Part shown: positions 1-8,484 of the stretch, piece by piece
Position numbering within the stretch: position 1 is the first letter of the stretch
Layout: each line of letters starts with the position of its first letter
Source: Acidobacteriota bacterium
GTDB lineage: Bacteria > Acidobacteriota > Thermoanaerobaculia > Multivoradales > Multivoraceae
Assembly: GCA_026707325.1 (NCBI GenBank)
Contig: JAPOXA010000066.1
Coordinates: forward strand, 62,001-126,000
Direction of reading: 5' to 3'
Length of the DNA stretch: 64,000 bases
The notes under the pieces: model-generated
The model's input: the letters and a program-made list of their open reading frames with translations, nothing else
Told to the model about the DNA's origin: nothing
The model's database searches: none
Position numbers and translations under genes: made by a program

Positions 1-714
1 GCTCTCCGGTTCCGCGTCCTCGCCGGTCGCCATCTTGACCAGGGGCGGCCCGCCGAGAGAGACCATCGCCTGGTTCCTGACGAAGATGTTGTAGTCGCTC
101 ATCCCCGGCTGGTAGGCGCCGCCCGCGGTCGAGGCGCCGAAGACGATCGACACCGTCGGGATCCGCATCTTGGAGAGCTCGGAGATCTCGTAGAACAGGC
201 GGCCCGACTCCGCGAAGTGGCCGACGGTCCGCTTCGTCTGCGCGTCCGGATCGTCGCCCGTGTTGCCGCGCAGGTCGGCGCCGGCGGACTCAACGAACTG
301 GACGTATGGCAGCCGGTTGACTCGCGCGATCTCCAGGCCGCGCATCAACTTCTTGGAGTTGAACTCGTTGAAGGCGCCCGCCCGCACCGACGGGTCGTGG
401 CCGAGGATCACGCACTCCGTGCCCGAGATCACGCCGACACCGAGCACGAAGCCCGAGCCGACCGTGTAGTAGGAGTTCCAGGCCGCGAGCGGCGAGATCT
501 CGAGGAACGGGCTGTCCCGGTCGAGGGCGTTCGCAACGCGCTCGCGCACGGGCAGCCTGCCGCGGCTGCGCAGGCGCTTCATCGCCTCCGGCCCGCCGCC
601 GCCGGCCACCTGCTCGAGCAGGTCGTTCACCTGCTCGATCTGTTCCAGGATGTCGGAACGGTTCTTCCTGAACTGCTCCGAGCGAACGTCGACGTTGGAT
701 CTGAGAGCCTGCAT
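1..714 (-). CDS. Acyl-CoA carboxylase carboxyltransferase (beta) subunit, partial
   Basis: This is the carboxyltransferase subunit of a biotin-dependent acyl-CoA carboxylase of the methylcrotonyl-/propionyl-CoA type, which transfers CO2 from carboxybiotin to an acyl-CoA in the cytoplasm. The frame runs from ATG at 712-714 to the window edge (238 codons), so the C-terminal half (family length about 510-540) is outside. Visible family segments are GRLPVRERV, YYTVGSGFVLGVGVISG, FVESAGADLRG and FGASTAGGAYQPGMSDY. The N-terminus (MQALRSNVDVRSEQF) looks most like methylcrotonyl-CoA carboxylase beta, which would point to leucine breakdown, but the substrate cannot be fixed from half a protein. An acyl-CoA ligase lies 69 bases upstream on the same strand, probably in the same operon. 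Confidence 0.9.
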   Translation of the reverse strand, partial: MQALRSNVDVRSEQFRKNRSDILEQIEQVNDLLEQVAGGGGPEAMKRLRSRGRLPVRERVANALDRDSPFLEISPLAAWNSYYTVGSGFVLGVGVISGTECVILGHDPSVRAGAFNEFNSKKLMRGLEIARVNRLPYVQFVESAGADLRGNTGDDPDAQTKRTVGHFAESGRLFYEISELSKMRIPTVSIVFGASTAGGAYQPGMSDYNIFVRNQAMVSLGGPPLVKMATGEDAEPES

Positions 715-783
715 GGGAGAACCGCCGCTAGCAGCGGAGCGGCGACGAGAAGTCTGCGTGAAGAGCGGCGATCATGTCAGATC

Positions 784-2385
784 TCAGGCCGCGCTGTAGG
801 CCCCCTTCCGCCACTCCTCCACCAGCACGAACTTCTGGATCTTGCCGGACGGCGTCAGCGGGAACTCGTCGACCCGGTACCAGGCCTTGGGTGTCTTTTG
901 CGGAGACAGGTTCTCGCGGCAGTAGGTGTGGAGTTCACCGTCGCTCGCCGGATTCGACGGGTCCGCGTCGCGGACGAAGGCGCCGACGATCTCTCCCCAG
1001 CGCTCGTCCGGGAGGCCGACGATCGCGACGTCCGCGACCTGCGGGTGCTCGAACAGCAACTCCTCGATCTCGCGTGGGTAGATGTTCTCGCCGCCGCGGA
1101 TGATCATGTCCCTCAGCCGGCCGGTGATCGTCGTGTAGCCGCGGTCGTCCATCGTCACCAGGTCGCCGGTGTGCAGCCATCCGTCCTCGTCGATCGTCTC
1201 GGCGGTCTTGTCCGGCATCTCGAAGTAGCCGAGCATGACCAGGTAACCGCGGCAGCAGAGCTCGCCCTGTTCGCCGATCGGCAACGTGGCGCCGGTCGAG
1301 GGGTCGATCACCTTCATCTCGGTCTGCGGCAGCACCGGACCGAGCGTGTTCGCCTTGTCCTCCTCGCTGTCGTCCGGCTTCATCAGCGTGACACCCGGCG
1401 ACGCCTCGGTCTGCCCGTAGATGATCGAGAATTGCACTCCGAGCGTGTTCTCGATCCGGCGCACGAGGTCGGCCGGCACGGTCGCGCCGCCGGAGCAGAC
1501 GGTGTGAACCGACGACAGGTCACGGCTGCCGAAGTCGGGATGCTCCATCACCGCGATCAGCATCGTCGGCACGCCCAGGAGGTGCGTGGCGCGGAGCTCT
1601 TCGACCAGCGCCAGCATGAGGCCGGGCTCGAACATGACCAGGTTGACCAGGGTCGCCCGCTGCTGGCAGGGACCGAGGACGCCCAGGACGCAGCCCCCCG
1701 TGTGGAACAGGGGCATCGGGTTCACGTAGGCGTCGCCGGGCGTGACACCCAGACGCTCGGCGACGAAACGGGCGTTGTTCGTGATCCCGCGGTGGTGGAG
1801 GTAGGCGCCCTTGGGGAAACCGGTGGTACCCGAGGTGTACTGGATCTGGACCGGGTCGTCCGGGCTCACCTCGGGAAGCTCGACGTCGTCCGGGGCCGAG
1901 GCCATGAACTCCTCGAACTCGTCGAACGGGATGATCTCCCGGAGGTTCGGCAGGCCGTTCGCCACCTGCCTTAGCGACTCCTCCATCGGATTGCCCCGGA
2001 ACGAGCGCAGGTAGAAGATGCCGGACGACCGGGACTGGCGCAGCACGTACTCGAGTTCCTTCGGCTGGTAGGCCGGGTTGACCGTCACCAGGACCACGCC
2101 GGCGAGTCCCGCGCCGTACTCGAGCAGCACCCACTCCGGGATGTTCGGCGCCCAGACGGCGACCCGGTCGCCCTTCTCGAAGCGGGCAGCCAGCGCCCGC
2201 GCCACGCGCTCCGCGTCGGTCAGGAGTTCGGCGTAGGTCCAGGTTCGCCGCTCCCCCGGCACGCCCTCGATCAGCGCAACCGTGTCCGGGGTCCTGGACG
2301 CGGCTTCGCGGAGAATGCCGCCGACCGTCGTCTCGAGGACGGGTGAACTGGTGTCGGCGGGAACGTAGCTCTCGGTCAGCGGCAT
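784..2385 (-). CDS. AMP-forming acyl-CoA synthetase
   Basis: A 533-residue member of the ANL (AMP-binding) superfamily that activates a carboxylic acid with ATP to an acyl-adenylate and then to acyl-CoA. The P-loop-like A3 motif YTSGTTGFPKGA, the A5 segment IYGQTEASPG, the A7/A8 segments DEDGWLHTGDL and GRLRDMIIRGGENIYP, and the A10 lysine in PSGKIQKF are all present, so it should be catalytically complete. Length is normal for medium/long-chain or short-chain fatty acyl ligases. The start is an ATG preceded by an AGAGGAGA ribosome-binding site. It is followed by an acyl-CoA carboxylase subunit on the same strand, consistent with fatty-acid or branched-chain acid catabolism. Substrate chain length is not readable from the sequence. 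Confidence 0.93.
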   Translation of the reverse strand: MPLTESYVPADTSSPVLETTVGGILREAASRTPDTVALIEGVPGERRTWTYAELLTDAERVARALAARFEKGDRVAVWAPNIPEWVLLEYGAGLAGVVLVTVNPAYQPKELEYVLRQSRSSGIFYLRSFRGNPMEESLRQVANGLPNLREIIPFDEFEEFMASAPDDVELPEVSPDDPVQIQYTSGTTGFPKGAYLHHRGITNNARFVAERLGVTPGDAYVNPMPLFHTGGCVLGVLGPCQQRATLVNLVMFEPGLMLALVEELRATHLLGVPTMLIAVMEHPDFGSRDLSSVHTVCSGGATVPADLVRRIENTLGVQFSIIYGQTEASPGVTLMKPDDSEEDKANTLGPVLPQTEMKVIDPSTGATLPIGEQGELCCRGYLVMLGYFEMPDKTAETIDEDGWLHTGDLVTMDDRGYTTITGRLRDMIIRGGENIYPREIEELLFEHPQVADVAIVGLPDERWGEIVGAFVRDADPSNPASDGELHTYCRENLSPQKTPKAWYRVDEFPLTPSGKIQKFVLVEEWRKGAYSAA

Positions 2386-2445
2386 CTCGGTTCTCCTCTG
2401 GGCTGCTGAACGGGGAATCGTAGCCGCTTGCTACCCTTCGCGCCC

Positions 2446-3435
2446 ATGACGGAACCAGTCGCCGAAGAGATCCTCGACTCGCTCTACCGGGTCGTCGTGC
2501 CGCTGCCGCGGAACCCGCTCAAGGAAGTGAACAGCTACGTCCTCACCGAGGACGACCGCTTCCTCGTCATCGACACGGGAATGAACCGGCCCGAGTGCCG
2601 GGAGGTCCTGACCACGGGGCTCGACGAGATCGGCGTGGACCTTGACAAGACCGACCTCCTGGCGACCCACCTCCACGCCGACCACCACGGCCTGATCCCG
2701 GAACTTCTGCGGCCTGGGCGCACCGCTTCGATGGGCGCCGTCGACGCCGCGGCGATGGGCCGGGCTCACGGCGGCTGGTCCGAGAACAGTCCGATGGGCG
2801 TGTACCTCAGACGCAGCGGCTTCCCGCCCGAGGAGCTCGCCGAGTCCTTCCGTCGCCATCCGGGCGCCCGCTTCAGCGGCCAGATGATCGAGTACGCGCC
2901 GCTGTACGAAGGCGATGCAGTCGAGATCGCCGGCTACCGCCTTGAGGTCATCGACACCCCCGGCCACACCTTCGGCCACATCTCGCTCTACGACCGGGCC
3001 AGGCGACTCTTCATCGCCGGCGACCACATCCTGGGCGACATCACACCCAACATCCAGGCCTGGGCCGACGACCACGATCCGTTGGGTCTCTACCTCGACA
3101 GTGTCGCCAAGGTCGAGGCGCTCGACGTCGACCTCTGCCTGCCCGGCCACCGGAGTCTCATCCACGACTTCCGGGGCCGCTGCCGGGAACTCCGCGAACA
3201 CCACGAGATCCGCGGCCGGGAGGTGGTCGACATCCTGCGCGCGAACGGCAGCCGCAACGCCTACCAGACCGCCAGCGAAATGACCTGGGACATCCGCGCC
3301 AGGTCCTGGGACGACTTCCCGATCATGCAGCGCTGGTTCGCGACCGGGGAAGCAATCGCGCACCTGCGCTGGCTGGAGGATCTGGGCGAGCTGCGGCGGG
3401 AAGACGCGGGCGATCAGATTCGTTACCGAGCGTAG
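2446..3435 (+). CDS. Metallo-beta-lactamase-fold hydrolase
   Basis: A 329-residue cytoplasmic metallo-beta-lactamase-superfamily hydrolase. The metal-binding signature THLHADHHG lies near residue 72, and the later ligands are seen in DTPGHTFGHIS, FIAGDHILGD and LPGHR. The C-terminal about 90 residues form a helical, winged-helix-like tail as in the subgroup related to glyoxalase II/LACTB2. I chose the ATG at 2446 because six residues upstream of it (from 2428) are unlike the family and the core starts right after MTEPVAEE. It is divergent from the acyl-CoA ligase, with 60 bases between the starts, so the two may share a control region. The substrate is unknown; a thioester hydrolase role next to acyl-CoA genes is only an inference. 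Confidence 0.88.
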   Translation: MTEPVAEEILDSLYRVVVPLPRNPLKEVNSYVLTEDDRFLVIDTGMNRPECREVLTTGLDEIGVDLDKTDLLATHLHADHHGLIPELLRPGRTASMGAVDAAAMGRAHGGWSENSPMGVYLRRSGFPPEELAESFRRHPGARFSGQMIEYAPLYEGDAVEIAGYRLEVIDTPGHTFGHISLYDRARRLFIAGDHILGDITPNIQAWADDHDPLGLYLDSVAKVEALDVDLCLPGHRSLIHDFRGRCRELREHHEIRGREVVDILRANGSRNAYQTASEMTWDIRARSWDDFPIMQRWFATGEAIAHLRWLEDLGELRREDAGDQIRYRA

Positions 3436-3485
3436 CGCCGCTCAAGGCGGCGCGATCTCTCGAAGGACCCCGTATACCCGGGGTC
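3435..3485 (+). terminator. Two tandem hairpins after the hydrolase gene
   Basis: Two perfect stems follow directly on the hydrolase stop codon. The first is gcgccg (3435-3440) with cggcgc (3448-3453); the second is gaccccg (3466-3472) with cggggtc (3479-3485) around a 6-base loop. There is no T-run, so an intrinsic terminator is only one reading; RNA stabilisation is another. Confidence 0.35.
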
Positions 3486-3523
3486 ACTCCAGTACCAATG
3501 AACGAACAGGGAAGCTACGCCCC

Positions 3524-4240
3524 ATGAACCAGTGTCCGGTCTGGCTGGCGATCATCATGTTCCTGCCGGCAGCGCTGTCGGGAAGCACGGCGAACCCGGA
3601 GGAGGTCCCGGTCATCGACGTCCTGGTCGTCGCTCCCGAACGCTTCGAGTCGGACGTTTCCGCCGCTCGATTGATCAGCGACGCATCGAAGATCTACGAA
3701 TCCAACGGATTGCTGTCGCTGCGATTCGCCGGGCTGGTCCGGGTTCAACCAATCCCGGAGCTGTTGAGGGGCGACCTGCGCGCGATCCTGTCTGGCCACA
3801 CGCCCGCCACGAAAGAGCTTCGTCGCGACGTCGAGCGCGAACGTCTTTGCCGGCGCGCCGATCTTGTCGTCATCTGGGTGTCGACTTCGGATAGCCCGCA
3901 CGTTGCGGGCAGGGGCTTCCTCTTCCACGGACGAGACTACGGTTACTCGATCGTCGCCACTTCCAGCGGCAGGCGTCGCGTGAACCTTCCGAAGACCGTC
4001 GCGCACGAAATTGGCCACAACCTCGGGCTGCGCCACGAAATGGGTCAGGAAGGAACGGTGATGTCCTACGCTGGCCACGGCGGGGGCGTGAGCGTCAGGC
4101 GGCGTGGCCGATGGGAGCATGGCGTACAGGCGTTCTCGAACGAGTCGCTCAGGCACGCGCGCATGACCGCCTGGGCGGTCGCCTCCTACGACGGACCCGG
4201 CGGTGTGTTCCGCGCTCGGCCCGGGAACTGTTCGGATTGA
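3524..4240 (+). CDS. Secreted zinc metalloprotease, metzincin-like
   Basis: A 238-residue protein with an N-terminal hydrophobic segment (WLAIIMFLPAALSG) that fits a signal peptide, so it is probably exported. The signature HEIGHNLGLRHE near residue 165 is the HExxHxxGxxH zinc site of metzincins, and the following VMSYAG supplies the Met-turn. Residues upstream (LVVIWVSTSD, YSIVAT) fit the beta-strands of the reprolysin/M12-like fold. It is short for the class and has no visible pro-domain or C-terminal targeting domain. Function is likely extracellular or periplasmic protein cleavage; the target is unknown. It stands alone between a hydrolase and a converging gene. Confidence 0.8.
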   Translation: MNQCPVWLAIIMFLPAALSGSTANPEEVPVIDVLVVAPERFESDVSAARLISDASKIYESNGLLSLRFAGLVRVQPIPELLRGDLRAILSGHTPATKELRRDVERERLCRRADLVVIWVSTSDSPHVAGRGFLFHGRDYGYSIVATSSGRRRVNLPKTVAHEIGHNLGLRHEMGQEGTVMSYAGHGGGVSVRRRGRWEHGVQAFSNESLRHARMTAWAVASYDGPGGVFRARPGNCSD

Positions 4241-4290
4241 GCGAGGCCACGCGGTGACCGGTAGTGACCCGGACGCCGCCCCTCCTTGGA

Positions 4291-4309
4291 GCGCTCTCAG
4301 GCAGAGCGC
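4291..4309. terminator. Hairpin between converging genes
   Basis: A perfect 7-bp stem, gcgctct (4291-4297) with agagcgc (4303-4309), around a 5-base loop. It sits in the 175-base gap between the end of the protease (+) and the end of the pRiA4b-type gene (-), the expected place for a bidirectional terminator. No T-run is present on either side. Confidence 0.35.
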
Positions 4310-4415
4310 GCGGAAGATCGATGACCGCGTGCGTTGACACTTCCCCGGTCGTCGACGTGGTTCAGATCCTCGACCGGCGTCGGCGCGCCTGGATCTCGAA
4401 GTGGCCCATCGGACC

Positions 4416-4991
4416 TCACGAGTCCATCGAACGAAAGACCGCGTTGACATACTCGACGCTGAACTCCTCCGGGTCGAAGTCCGCGCCCATCCAATCGCGG
4501 ATCTCGTCGTGTTCCTCGCGGTCAGGGTCCTTGAGGATCTCCAGCTTGTCGTAGTAGCCCCACACCCCTCCGGAGTCTTCCGGGGGGCAGTTTCGCCTGC
4601 CGCCAGTGCATGCCGGGAGACGGACGGTCGAGTCGTACGGGAGGATTTTCTGCAGCGTGACCCGGTGCTCCCAACCGTCGCCGAAGTCGTACTCGTACCT
4701 CAACCAGTCCTTCTCGCGTTTGAGGAGTTGGCTGACTCCGAACTTCCTCTCATCGCGCATCGCCGGCGCTCCGGGAAGCGTCCAGTCATCACCCCATGGG
4801 TTCGGGAGAGCATAGGTCTGCCGACCCTTGACGAACATATGGAGGTGTCCATCGAGCCACCCCATCGCCACCTGGATGACGTCGTGCAGACGGTCAAGCG
4901 GAAGTGAAGGCGGCACGAGGACCCGCCGCCAGATGGGAGGCTTCGTTCCGTTCAGGTCGATCCTGAGTTCGTAGGTGACGCGCCGCAGCAT
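4416..4991 (-). CDS. Plasmid pRiA4b ORF-3 family protein
   Basis: A 191-residue protein with the hallmark N-terminus of the pRiA4b ORF-3-like family: YELRIDLNGTKPPIWRRV, then LPLDRLHDVIQVAMGW and HLHMF, and a mid-protein EYDFGDGWEHRVTL block. The C-terminal CTGGRRNCPPEDSGG segment and the GADFDPEEFS motif are also typical. The molecular function of the family is unknown; it is often carried on plasmids and in accessory regions. It starts 18 bases after the stop of the restriction-endonuclease-like gene and is on the same strand, so it is probably the third gene of that transcript. Confidence 0.9.
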   Translation of the reverse strand: MLRRVTYELRIDLNGTKPPIWRRVLVPPSLPLDRLHDVIQVAMGWLDGHLHMFVKGRQTYALPNPWGDDWTLPGAPAMRDERKFGVSQLLKREKDWLRYEYDFGDGWEHRVTLQKILPYDSTVRLPACTGGRRNCPPEDSGGVWGYYDKLEILKDPDREEHDEIRDWMGADFDPEEFSVEYVNAVFRSMDS

Positions 4992-5009
4992 CTCGACGAC
5001 CCGATGATC

Positions 5010-5897
5010 TCAGAGCCCGAGCCGCGGCGCAAACGCCGCCGCCAACGGCTCGGAGAACGCTGGTGAATCGTCCCGCCACGACAGCCTCGCCGTGCGCTTC
5101 GCCAGCTTGGGAGCGGCGTACACGTAGCGCTGGTCGTACACGCGGTAGATCGCGTCCATGAACGGCTCGATGCGAAGCGGGCTGCCGGCCTCCGGCCAGT
5201 CCGCGAGCACGGCTCGATTCTCCGGGTCGACCATGGCCAAAGCCAGCGCCTCATACCGCGAGATGTCGTTCCGGACGCCATCGCGGCCGGTGAGACCGAG
5301 CAGAACATCGTGGTAGCGAACGATCGATTCGGCCACTGCGCCGTCCCCGCGGATGGCGATGTCGTTCGCCGCGACGTTGCCGGCGGCGTCGGCCTTCAGG
5401 AAGTGCGCTGCCTCGGGCGCCAAGGGGCCTTCCCGGTTGGCGCGAATGACGTGCAGGAAGCCGTAGACGAGATTGGGATACGAGATGTGCAGGTTCGTGC
5501 AATCGCCGACCGCCTCCTCCATGCGGTTCGTCAGGTTCCGGAAGGCGTTCAACGTTCCCTTGATCGACACCGCCACGCAAGGACCGATCCCCTCCTTGCT
5601 GACGACCACGTCCACGTCCTTCGTCTTCAGGCCACCCAGGACGGTGAGTTCCCCGCCCCCGCCGCGGTCGGGCTCGTAAACCAGCGTCGCGACGCCGCTC
5701 CGGTCGGCCGGACCCCGCACGACGAAGGGCGGGCGCGGAACGATGTCGTCGGGGTGGAATCCGCCCTCTACGACGAGGCGGCACGCGACGTACCAGTGCA
5801 GGGGCCTGATGTGGGCCTGACTCTGGGACTTTCCCGGAACCGCCACGAAAGCGTCGAGCGCATCGCTAACGCCAATCCACCTGCAAGGTTCAGCCAC
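5010..5897 (-). CDS. Probable type II restriction endonuclease partner of the adjacent methyltransferase
   Basis: A 295-residue protein whose role is inferred mainly from context: its GTG start (5895-5897) overlaps the stop of a DNA adenine methyltransferase by 8 bases, the usual arrangement for a restriction-modification pair. The segment GGLKTKDVDVVVSKEGIG followed by VAVSIKG at about residues 88-114 looks like the strand-turn-strand of a PD-(D/E)XK nuclease core, with the Asp of VDVVV and the Lys of SIK in the right places, but the middle acid is replaced by Ser. The following LTNRMEEAVGDCTNLHISYP block is the kind of conserved helix-strand seen after such cores. I do not recognise a named endonuclease. 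A non-nuclease function cannot be excluded. Confidence 0.6.
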   Translation of the reverse strand: MAEPCRWIGVSDALDAFVAVPGKSQSQAHIRPLHWYVACRLVVEGGFHPDDIVPRPPFVVRGPADRSGVATLVYEPDRGGGGELTVLGGLKTKDVDVVVSKEGIGPCVAVSIKGTLNAFRNLTNRMEEAVGDCTNLHISYPNLVYGFLHVIRANREGPLAPEAAHFLKADAAGNVAANDIAIRGDGAVAESIVRYHDVLLGLTGRDGVRNDISRYEALALAMVDPENRAVLADWPEAGSPLRIEPFMDAIYRVYDQRYVYAAPKLAKRTARLSWRDDSPAFSEPLAAAFAPRLGL

Positions 5898-7362
5898 GGT
5901 GCCGCCAGCGGCGGAGGATCTCGATTCCCTCCCGGAGGTCGCGTTCGTCGTCGGCGCCGAGGTCGCCGTTCAGGCTGACCAGCACGTTCAGCGCTTCACG
6001 CGGCTCCAACTTCAATACGCCGCCGCCCAACGGATGACCTTCTATCTCGCAACTGAGACGAGTCAGAGTCGTCTCCCACCGCTGGCGGAGACGAGACGCG
6101 GCGACGCCCGGGCCGTTCAACCGGACGCCGTGGAGCGCGTTGGTGCAGGTGCAACGGGCCTGGTTCTCCACCAGTGAGGGCCCCTCGCCGCTCATGTACG
6201 AGAGAAACAGGTCGGGCACGGACACGTGGGGCACCGCGTACCAAGGAGTCCGGACGCGGCACTTGTAGCGTTGCCGGACTTCGACTCCGCGAGGTGAGTC
6301 CAGGTACCGAATGACCGGATCGGGCAGCGGCGTCTCGGCGCCGAGGGCGAGCAGGAAGTTCGGCCGGTCGTCCGCTCGCCAACCTGCGACCGTCTCATCG
6401 GTGATCGCTCCGGCCTGGAGTTCCCGGCCGCTTCGGACCGTTGGGCGGAGCAGCTCCCTAGGGATTCCCCGTTCGTCCGCTTCCGATGGGCGAAGGTGGA
6501 AGAAGTCGTTGGCGCCGGAGACGTAGCCAATCCCCACGCCGGCCACCCGGCCGAGCGGGGTGGTCCGGTCGGAGTCTCTGAACTTCTCGTAGACGTCGCG
6601 AATTCGGCTCGGCAGGAGCATTGGCCGGAGCCGAGAGCCCCAGCGACGCCACTCCCGGACCGGCACGCGAGTGTCGGCTATCGGCGGTTCGGACCGGAAC
6701 ACGAAGCGCTCGTGGAGCGACAGGCCAAAGTGGTCCGTGCTGCCGCCAAAGCCGTCCGCGTAGAGCAGCCAGACGTCTTCCGACAGGTCCGCGAAGAGCT
6801 TCCGGCGGACCGCAACCACCTGCACGTCGGCGAAGCTCCTGGCGAACCAGTCGAGAACCGGGGCCGCGTAAGGGGCATGCCCGATCTCCGCGGGTACGAC
6901 GAACGCCATCCGGCCGCCGGGCCGAAGCAGGGAGGCGGTCACGACCAGGTACGGCGCCCAGGACGACGAGAGACCGGACAGCTTGGCGCCCTGGGTGGCG
7001 CAGAGCTTCAGCGCCTGTCGTCGCGTCTCGCCGGTGAACCGCTGGTAGCGAATGAAGGGCGGGTTACCGGCCGCGCAGTCGAAGCGTTGCGTCGTGGACC
7101 CGGCCCAGTCGAAGAAGTCGGCGCACTCCACGGTTCCGCGAGGCGCCGCCTCCGTCGCACTGGAGACTGCCGTTGCGTCGCAGTCGACTCCGGTGCTGCG
7201 GGGATGCAACGCGAGAAACCGGCCATCGCCGCAGGACGGGTCGAGCATGTGCTCGTCCGGGCTCCGAACAGCCCAGCGAACGAGAGCCGCCGCCGCCTCG
7301 GGCGGCGTGTAGTAAGCCCCTCGGGCCTTCTGGTCGGTTACGTGATCCTCGACCGCCACCAT
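5890..7362 (-). CDS. DNA N6-adenine methyltransferase, gamma-like, type II
   Basis: A 490-residue SAM-dependent DNA methyltransferase. Motif I (DPSCGDGRFL) lies near residue 40 and motif IV (GNPPFIRYQRF) near residue 103, the NPPF signature of N6-adenine methyltransferases; motif I precedes motif IV and a long target-recognition region fills the C-terminal half, as in the gamma class. YYTPPEAA upstream of motif I is the usual motif X. The ATG at 7360-7362 is preferred because the family begins about 15-20 residues before the YYTPP block; an upstream GTG at 7452 would add 30 residues unlike the family. It is translationally coupled to the downstream endonuclease-like gene. The recognition site cannot be read from the sequence. 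Confidence 0.9.
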   Translation of the reverse strand: MVAVEDHVTDQKARGAYYTPPEAAAALVRWAVRSPDEHMLDPSCGDGRFLALHPRSTGVDCDATAVSSATEAAPRGTVECADFFDWAGSTTQRFDCAAGNPPFIRYQRFTGETRRQALKLCATQGAKLSGLSSSWAPYLVVTASLLRPGGRMAFVVPAEIGHAPYAAPVLDWFARSFADVQVVAVRRKLFADLSEDVWLLYADGFGGSTDHFGLSLHERFVFRSEPPIADTRVPVREWRRWGSRLRPMLLPSRIRDVYEKFRDSDRTTPLGRVAGVGIGYVSGANDFFHLRPSEADERGIPRELLRPTVRSGRELQAGAITDETVAGWRADDRPNFLLALGAETPLPDPVIRYLDSPRGVEVRQRYKCRVRTPWYAVPHVSVPDLFLSYMSGEGPSLVENQARCTCTNALHGVRLNGPGVAASRLRQRWETTLTRLSCEIEGHPLGGGVLKLEPREALNVLVSLNGDLGADDERDLREGIEILRRWRHRG

Positions 7363-7461
7363 CGCGGAGACACGCGGGGAACGGCCCCACGCGCGAGCCG
7401 AGAATACATGGTCTCGCGCTGCCCCGGGACGCCGAACCGCCGCCCGGTTCACCGATGCCCG

Positions 7462-8403
7462 CTACTCCGCTCTACGGAGTTCTCCTTCGACCTTCGACTG
7501 AATCGACATGGAGATCGTGGGGACCTCAATCGACCGGTCCTCGACCTGCGGCATGACCATGGAGACATCCATGCTCATGCTCATGTCGAGGTTGTAGGCA
7601 CGCGCCAAACCCGTCGCTTCGTCCAGTTCATGGGTGCCCGTGTAATCGCCCGAGAGGCTCTCGTAACGCATCTCCAGGCCCGGGATCTCCGGCATACCCG
7701 GTAGCCCGAACGGCTCCTCGTCGTCTCCCCCCATTTCGCCGCTCACCTCGATCAACGCGGTACCGTCGTTCCGCTCTCCAAGCGTGTACGTCGTGTCTAT
7801 CGTCATCCCGGCAACGGTCACCGAGTCGTTCCATGAGTCTCCGGTGTGGAGCGGCTTCCGGGGCACGTAGGGCACGCCCTGCTGCACCATGTCCTTGATC
7901 TGCACTCCGCCGAGCATCGACTCCATGCCCTGACTGAACGCCGCCTTCATCTCGTCCGGCAAGTCGACCTGGTCCATCATCGCGCCCATCGCCTCAACCA
8001 GGCCGGCGAACTCGATGACCTCGCCGCTCCGCGACATCACGATGGTCAACGTCTGCCCGACGATGCCCCGGTAAAGGTCGTTGAAGTCGAACGGCAGTTG
8101 GTCCAGCCCCGGCATCCCACCCAACTCGGCGGACATCGACGAGAACGTGTACTTCCCGACCACCGTGTCGCCTTCGCTCCCCGGCTCGAAGACCACGTCC
8201 TGTTCCATGCGGATCGTCATCGTCACATCGAGATCCATGCCCTGGAACCGGGTCTGGGTCCGGGTTTCGTTCGTCATGGACGTTCTGTAGGGAACGCCGA
8301 GTTCCGGATCGAAGCGATAAACGAGTTCCTGGCCGTAAGAGGCCGTCGACAGGCTGAGGACAGCGCCAGCGGCCAGCACGACCGTCACGACGGAACGAAA
8401 CAT
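7462..8403 (-). CDS. Secreted protein of unknown function, DUF6263-like
   Basis: A 313-residue exported protein with a clear signal peptide (MFRSVVTVVLAAGAVLSLS, cleavage probably after SYGQ). The mature part is a beta-rich, Met-rich protein with repeated statements of the type TFSSMSAELG, VPRKPLHTGDSWNDS and LIEVSGEM, the pattern of DUF6263-like secreted proteins found widely in Acidobacteriota, Bacteroidota and Planctomycetota. There is no catalytic motif. It lies just downstream of the redox operon on the same strand, separated by 81 bases, and could be its last gene. Function unknown. Confidence 0.7.
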   Translation of the reverse strand: MFRSVVTVVLAAGAVLSLSTASYGQELVYRFDPELGVPYRTSMTNETRTQTRFQGMDLDVTMTIRMEQDVVFEPGSEGDTVVGKYTFSSMSAELGGMPGLDQLPFDFNDLYRGIVGQTLTIVMSRSGEVIEFAGLVEAMGAMMDQVDLPDEMKAAFSQGMESMLGGVQIKDMVQQGVPYVPRKPLHTGDSWNDSVTVAGMTIDTTYTLGERNDGTALIEVSGEMGGDDEEPFGLPGMPEIPGLEMRYESLSGDYTGTHELDEATGLARAYNLDMSMSMDVSMVMPQVEDRSIEVPTISMSIQSKVEGELRRAE

Positions 8404-8484
8404 CAGAAGAGCCTCCCTTGTCTGTTGGCGTCGGGGCCCGCCACGTCGCCTCGCCGCGTCGGCGGCCGCGTCGCGCGAGGTCGC

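Noticed and set aside
217..1974. Long plus-strand open frame opposite the acyl-CoA ligase
   Set aside because: It is antisense to a gene with clear family motifs and reads as Arg/Val/Leu-rich sequence, the usual shadow in very GC-rich DNA. The same applies to 8954-10498 (+), 46595-48913 (-) and 42498-45263 (-).
3435..3485. A further copy of the tandem-hairpin repeat
   Set aside because: Two stems are present but with different spacing (12 bases between) and no GYACCCAGT tail, so it is listed as a possible terminator only.
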